A stretch of 64,000 bases of DNA, taken from positions 186,001 through 250,000 of the forward strand of contig NZ_JACSPZ010000002.1 in NCBI RefSeq assembly GCF_014836905.1. The letters run 5' to 3'. The stretch is from Solibacillus faecavium. GTDB lineage: Bacteria > Bacillota > Bacilli > Bacillales_A > Planococcaceae. Numbering within the stretch: the stretch's first letter is position 1; each line of letters opens with the position of its first letter. A model generated the notes under the pieces. The model did not search any database. It was not told the origin of the DNA and saw nothing but the letters and a program-made list of their open reading frames with translations. A program made the position numbers and the translations under genes. This document shows positions 61,461 through 64,000 of this stretch, in pieces.

Positions 61461-62837
61461 CTAATAGTCAATTAAATAGTTTTCAATCCGCAAAAATTCC
61501 TCTTCATCGATACAATCCATATATTTGTACAATAAATCAATATCAACTTTAATATCATCTTTATGCGTTAAATAAAACTGCTCGGTTAAATGACAAATAA
61601 TTAAAGGGACCGCTTTTTGATGGTTAAAACGGTGTAAATACGTTGATAAGAATTCGACATTAACTGCGATATCTGTATTAAGTCCGAGAGCGTCAAAATC
61701 AACATATTGTATATGGGCAGTTAAAAACTGCTCATTTAAATGTACATTATATTGGCAAATGTATGACCAATCCAGCTCATTTTTGTATTTGTTTAACCAA
61801 TGGAGTTCGGCAATAGCCATAAATAATTGCTTTTGCTGTGGATTATAGGCCATTAACTTCTTATCCATTTCCGCGTTTGTTAAACGTTTATCCCCGTAGG
61901 AATTATACTGCTGGCTCACTAGCGAAGGAATACCTTTTACTAGATGTTCACTGCCAGACCACTTATACGGTCCACGGTCATATTCGAAATACTGTAAATC
62001 CATATCTGGAATCTCATCAGCCTCCGGAAGATAAACGACATCATAGGAGCTGTAAAAAGCATTACTTTCAATAAAATCATCTAATTGATCGACAAAATCA
62101 GGATGAATGCGCTTTTTATTTTCCATTAAAGTTGTAATTAAATATCGTTTAAATGACATCGTAAGCCTTGCAAGTACTGGTTTATTATATTGAAGTGCTT
62201 CCAAATCCACTTCCGGTAAATAATCAATTAAAAATTGCTCGGATAACAACGCATTACTATAGCAAACATACGAAAACGGTAAGTATTGCAAGTAAGCTGT
62301 CAGTTTTGAAGGATGCTTTTGCACCGCTAATCGGCACCATTCTAAATAGGATTCCACAAACGTCCGGTCATAAGGCAGCTCTTCATAAAGTGTTTCATCA
62401 TGCGATTCGATTTTTTTAATTACTGCAATATCGTTAAAATCCGCGACTGAAAAATCAGACGGAAAATTAATAGACTCGAAAGCATCTTTAACATGTAAGA
62501 GCTTTTTAGGCTTTGTGGATACAAAGCTGTAAGTTCCGATTGCTCCGCGCTCTTCCAATAATAAATAGGCAAGTTCCTGGCGCTCTTCACGAGTTAAATT
62601 ACTGTCTTTCGGGAATTTCACCGCTGCAAAATATTGTGCTTTTGCTAAATCATAAAAAAACTTATAGTCGCCTTCTTTTGTATATAGTTCTTCGGATTGA
62701 TTTTGCTGCCAGTAGAGGAGGGCCCCATTAATTGGATTTCGGTTTGAAAACGTAATATTAGCAATAGAAAATATATTTTGTGCCAATGCATCATCATAAA
62801 GTACTTTCATAAATTCTATTTTCTTAATTTTAATCAT
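61461..62837 (-). CDS. Hypothetical protein with degenerate helical repeats
   Basis: I do not recognise this soluble 458-residue protein. The second half shows a repeated unit of about 20-25 residues of the form (N/S/T)EQF(L/Y)...(V/I)D(F/L)(D/E)AL: LLSEQFLIDYLPEVDLEAL, HLNEQFLTAHIQYVDFDAL, HLTEQFYLTHKDDIKVDIDL. This pattern resembles helical solvent-exposed repeats common in bacterial hypothetical proteins and suggests protein binding. No signal peptide or membrane segment. GGAGGTG supports ATG 62837. Monocistronic. Confidence 0.8.
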   Translation of the reverse strand: MIKIKKIEFMKVLYDDALAQNIFSIANITFSNRNPINGALLYWQQNQSEELYTKEGDYKFFYDLAKAQYFAAVKFPKDSNLTREERQELAYLLLEERGAIGTYSFVSTKPKKLLHVKDAFESINFPSDFSVADFNDIAVIKKIESHDETLYEELPYDRTFVESYLEWCRLAVQKHPSKLTAYLQYLPFSYVCYSNALLSEQFLIDYLPEVDLEALQYNKPVLARLTMSFKRYLITTLMENKKRIHPDFVDQLDDFIESNAFYSSYDVVYLPEADEIPDMDLQYFEYDRGPYKWSGSEHLVKGIPSLVSQQYNSYGDKRLTNAEMDKKLMAYNPQQKQLFMAIAELHWLNKYKNELDWSYICQYNVHLNEQFLTAHIQYVDFDALGLNTDIAVNVEFLSTYLHRFNHQKAVPLIICHLTEQFYLTHKDDIKVDIDLLYKYMDCIDEEEFLRIENYLIDY

Positions 62838-63337
62838 TATAAGACACCTCCGTTCCTACATTATATACTTGAAACATAAAAAAATTGAAAGAAAAAGTGT
62901 TATAAAGAGGTTTAATTATTTTTGGAGGTGGTATATTACTAGTAAGTAAAGTTGCGATCATTAAGAAGAGTAAATAATTAACCACTAGTTTAGAGTTAGA
63001 TAATTATGATTTCTATTAACTTCGTTGTATGCGTTTTTTAGTAATATTTAAAGAAGTGTTACAGGCAATTAATGGACCAAATGCTTTAACGAAGATTCTC
63101 GAAAGATGCCAACCAAATTAGGCGAGCGAAATGCATACACGAATTGAGATATACCATTGAAAATTTCAGCTCACACGTAGTATTTAATGTTAAACTATCG
63201 TAAGAAAACCTTCACAACTAAATATGCATTACCGATCGCAACTTTACGTTTTCCACTCCTTATCCCATAAGGAGTGTTTTATTTTGTTAGACATCGGATA
63301 TAATGTTAATATCTATATATTTGATAGGAGAATGACA
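62838..63337. other. Intergenic region before the ribbon-helix-helix-like gene
   Basis: About 500 bp. A 30-codon frame at 63029-63121 (MRFLVIFKEVLQAINGPNAL and ten more) has protein-like composition but no ribosome site; it may be a gene remnant. A GGAGGTGG near 62923 is followed only by a 14-codon frame without a normal start. A perfect terminator stands at 63254-63285. Confidence 0.45.
63254..63285 (+). terminator. Orphan intrinsic terminator
   Basis: CACTCCTTAT (63254-63263) pairs perfectly with ATAAGGAGTG (63267-63276), loop CCC, then TTTTATTTTG. No plus-strand gene precedes it, so it may end a small RNA or attenuate the next gene. Confidence 0.75.
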
Positions 63338-63712
63338 ATGTGGAAACTACATAACGGTAAGCTCATTCAAACAACAGATGAAACAAGAGTACGCTACAAA
63401 ACACGTATAAGCGCGGAAATTTTAAATAACTTAAAGCAATTGGCCGAAAAATACGATACCCACATTGGATATTTACTCGAAAATGGCTATAGCAATTTAA
63501 TAGAAACTGGAACTGTTGTATTCAATAAACAGAACCGCCCGAAAGACCGGACTGAATTCCGAACGACATGTGACCAAGAATTGCTTGAGAGCCTAAAAAA
63601 CTTTGCCAAAAATCATGAACTCAATTTAAATGATGTCATTGAAGCAAGCGTTGCTTATATCAACTTCGAGGACGTAAAACATTCGCATTGGAGATACCGC
63701 GTGGAAATTTAA
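63338..63712 (+). CDS. Protein with two tandem ribbon-helix-helix-like segments
   Basis: The 124-residue protein contains two related segments: RYKTRISAEILNNLKQLAEK with following YDTHIGYLLENGYSNL, and EFRTTCDQELLESLKNFAKN with following HELNLNDVIEASVAYI. Each has the short strand plus two helices pattern of ribbon-helix-helix DNA-binding proteins, so one chain could mimic an RHH dimer. ATG 63338 is preferred over ATG 63332 because AGGAG is seven bases before it. A TATAAT at 63299-63304 may be its -10. Regulatory function is inferred only. Confidence 0.7.
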   Translation: MWKLHNGKLIQTTDETRVRYKTRISAEILNNLKQLAEKYDTHIGYLLENGYSNLIETGTVVFNKQNRPKDRTEFRTTCDQELLESLKNFAKNHELNLNDVIEASVAYINFEDVKHSHWRYRVEI

Positions 63713-63729
63713 TTCTGTAATCCAAGAAC

Positions 63730-63766
63730 AAAACCAGTGTCAATCTTATTTGGCACTGGTTTTTTG
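63730..63766 (+). terminator. Intrinsic terminator of the RHH-like gene
   Basis: AAAACCAGTG (63730-63739) pairs with CACTGGTTTT (63754-63763), followed by further T. Confidence 0.88.
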
Positions 63767-63816
63767 GTGTTTCAAAATAGAAAGAGAACAGACGGACGTC
63801 TATATTTATCAATCAC

Positions 63817-64000
63817 CATAAGTTGGGGATGACAAAATTGAAAAAAACCTTCGCTCCACGTCACTCTGCTTTGGCATAAAGTGAATTCTGCAAAAATAAA
63901 GCTTATAAAACATAGCATTTCCGCTCTCTGCCGAATCACGATGGCGCAAGTGGCTTGATTATATGTTTTTTACTTCACTTTATAACGAGGATAAAATTTT
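63817..64000 (-). repeat. Dispersed non-coding repeat, copy B (inverted, reaches window edge)
   Basis: Read on the minus strand from 64000, the sequence follows copy A (32937-33126) in the same block order, ending at the shared CATAAGTTG near 63817. The internal inverted pair ATAAAGTGAA (63876-63885) / TTCACTTTAT (63974-63983) is conserved. The variable parts differ strongly, so the conserved blocks are probably under constraint or mark the element ends. The element may continue beyond the window. Confidence 0.88.

Noticed and set aside
62923-62975. Short frame after GGAGGTGG
   Set aside because: No ATG, GTG or TTG start; only a 14-codon frame with ATA.
1-64000. CRISPR arrays, tRNA or rRNA genes, insertion sequences
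   Set aside because: No regular spaced direct repeats, cloverleaf sequences, rRNA signatures or transposase genes were seen.

Overview
This window is AT-rich chromosomal DNA of a Gram-positive, low-GC bacterium of the Bacillales. The protein families (YozE, YebE, XpaC/TelA, ArlRS-like, Spo0M-like, RecQ, an SLH-domain surface protein, YkpA-type ABC-F), strong AGGAGG ribosome sites and frequent TTG/GTG starts fit the Planococcaceae, most like Lysinibacillus or Solibacillus. That placement is from memory of protein similarity, not from a search. There is no rRNA, tRNA, CRISPR array, prophage or insertion sequence. Most genes look like core or lineage-typical genes in short operons closed by clear intrinsic terminators.

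Layout. 1-3056: a 5'-truncated msrA, msrB, a chemoreceptor on the minus strand, and yozE. 3242-6241: deoD with a possible catabolite-repression site, then an ECF-type sigma / zinc anti-sigma / membrane protein operon and a small membrane protein. 6558-10613: a secreted transglycosylase with SH3 and SLH regions, yebE, a HEPN/MltR-like orphan and a lipoprotein. 10780-17751: a CtpA/CtpB-type protease, a CobW GTPase, a CAP-domain exoprotein, a stand-alone MurG, a GNAT acetyltransferase and dapF. 17776-26475: a PAS-GGDEF protein, an ArlRS-like two-component system and odhAB (2-oxoglutarate dehydrogenase E1 and E2). 26551-29348: a promoter, a lysine riboswitch and a three-gene amino-acid ABC transporter, best read as a lysine importer.

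29449-32729 holds a 31-residue membrane peptide, a small DUF6501 protein, xpaC-telA, a DUF1033 protein and a cold-shock protein. 32841-33126 is a non-coding block: a very long palindrome followed by a dispersed repeat whose second, inverted copy ends the window (63817-64000). 33198-41315 has a duplicated membrane-anchored protein with no normal start codon, an ABC-F ATPase, a CynX-type MFS transporter, a lipoprotein and RecQ. 41580-48797 carries an HTH-TPR regulator, a second msrA divergent from an LCP ligase, an AI-2E-type membrane protein, a half-length Spo0M-like protein, a REP-like palindrome, an aminotransferase and a P-loop/Asp23-like fusion.

48871-53798 is a self-contained catabolic operon: FAD-linked 2-hydroxyacid dehydrogenase, TRAP transporter DctPQM and a FadR-type GntR regulator, preceded by two perfect TTGGT-N3-ACCAA palindromes that are very likely its operators. 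53866-64000 contains an atypical crotonase, a catalytically dead tyrosine recombinase with two small companions, a CorA-like protein, a structured divergent intergenic region, an intact tyrosine recombinase, a small protein behind a strong promoter, a PAS/GGDEF/EAL protein with altered active sites, a helical-repeat protein and a tandem ribbon-helix-helix-like protein.

The order msrAB, yozE, ctpA, murG, arlRS, odhAB, xpaC/telA, csp resembles, as I recall it, the corresponding region of Staphylococcus aureus, so the left half is probably an old conserved neighbourhood. The most unusual material lies in the right half and in the intergenic repeats.
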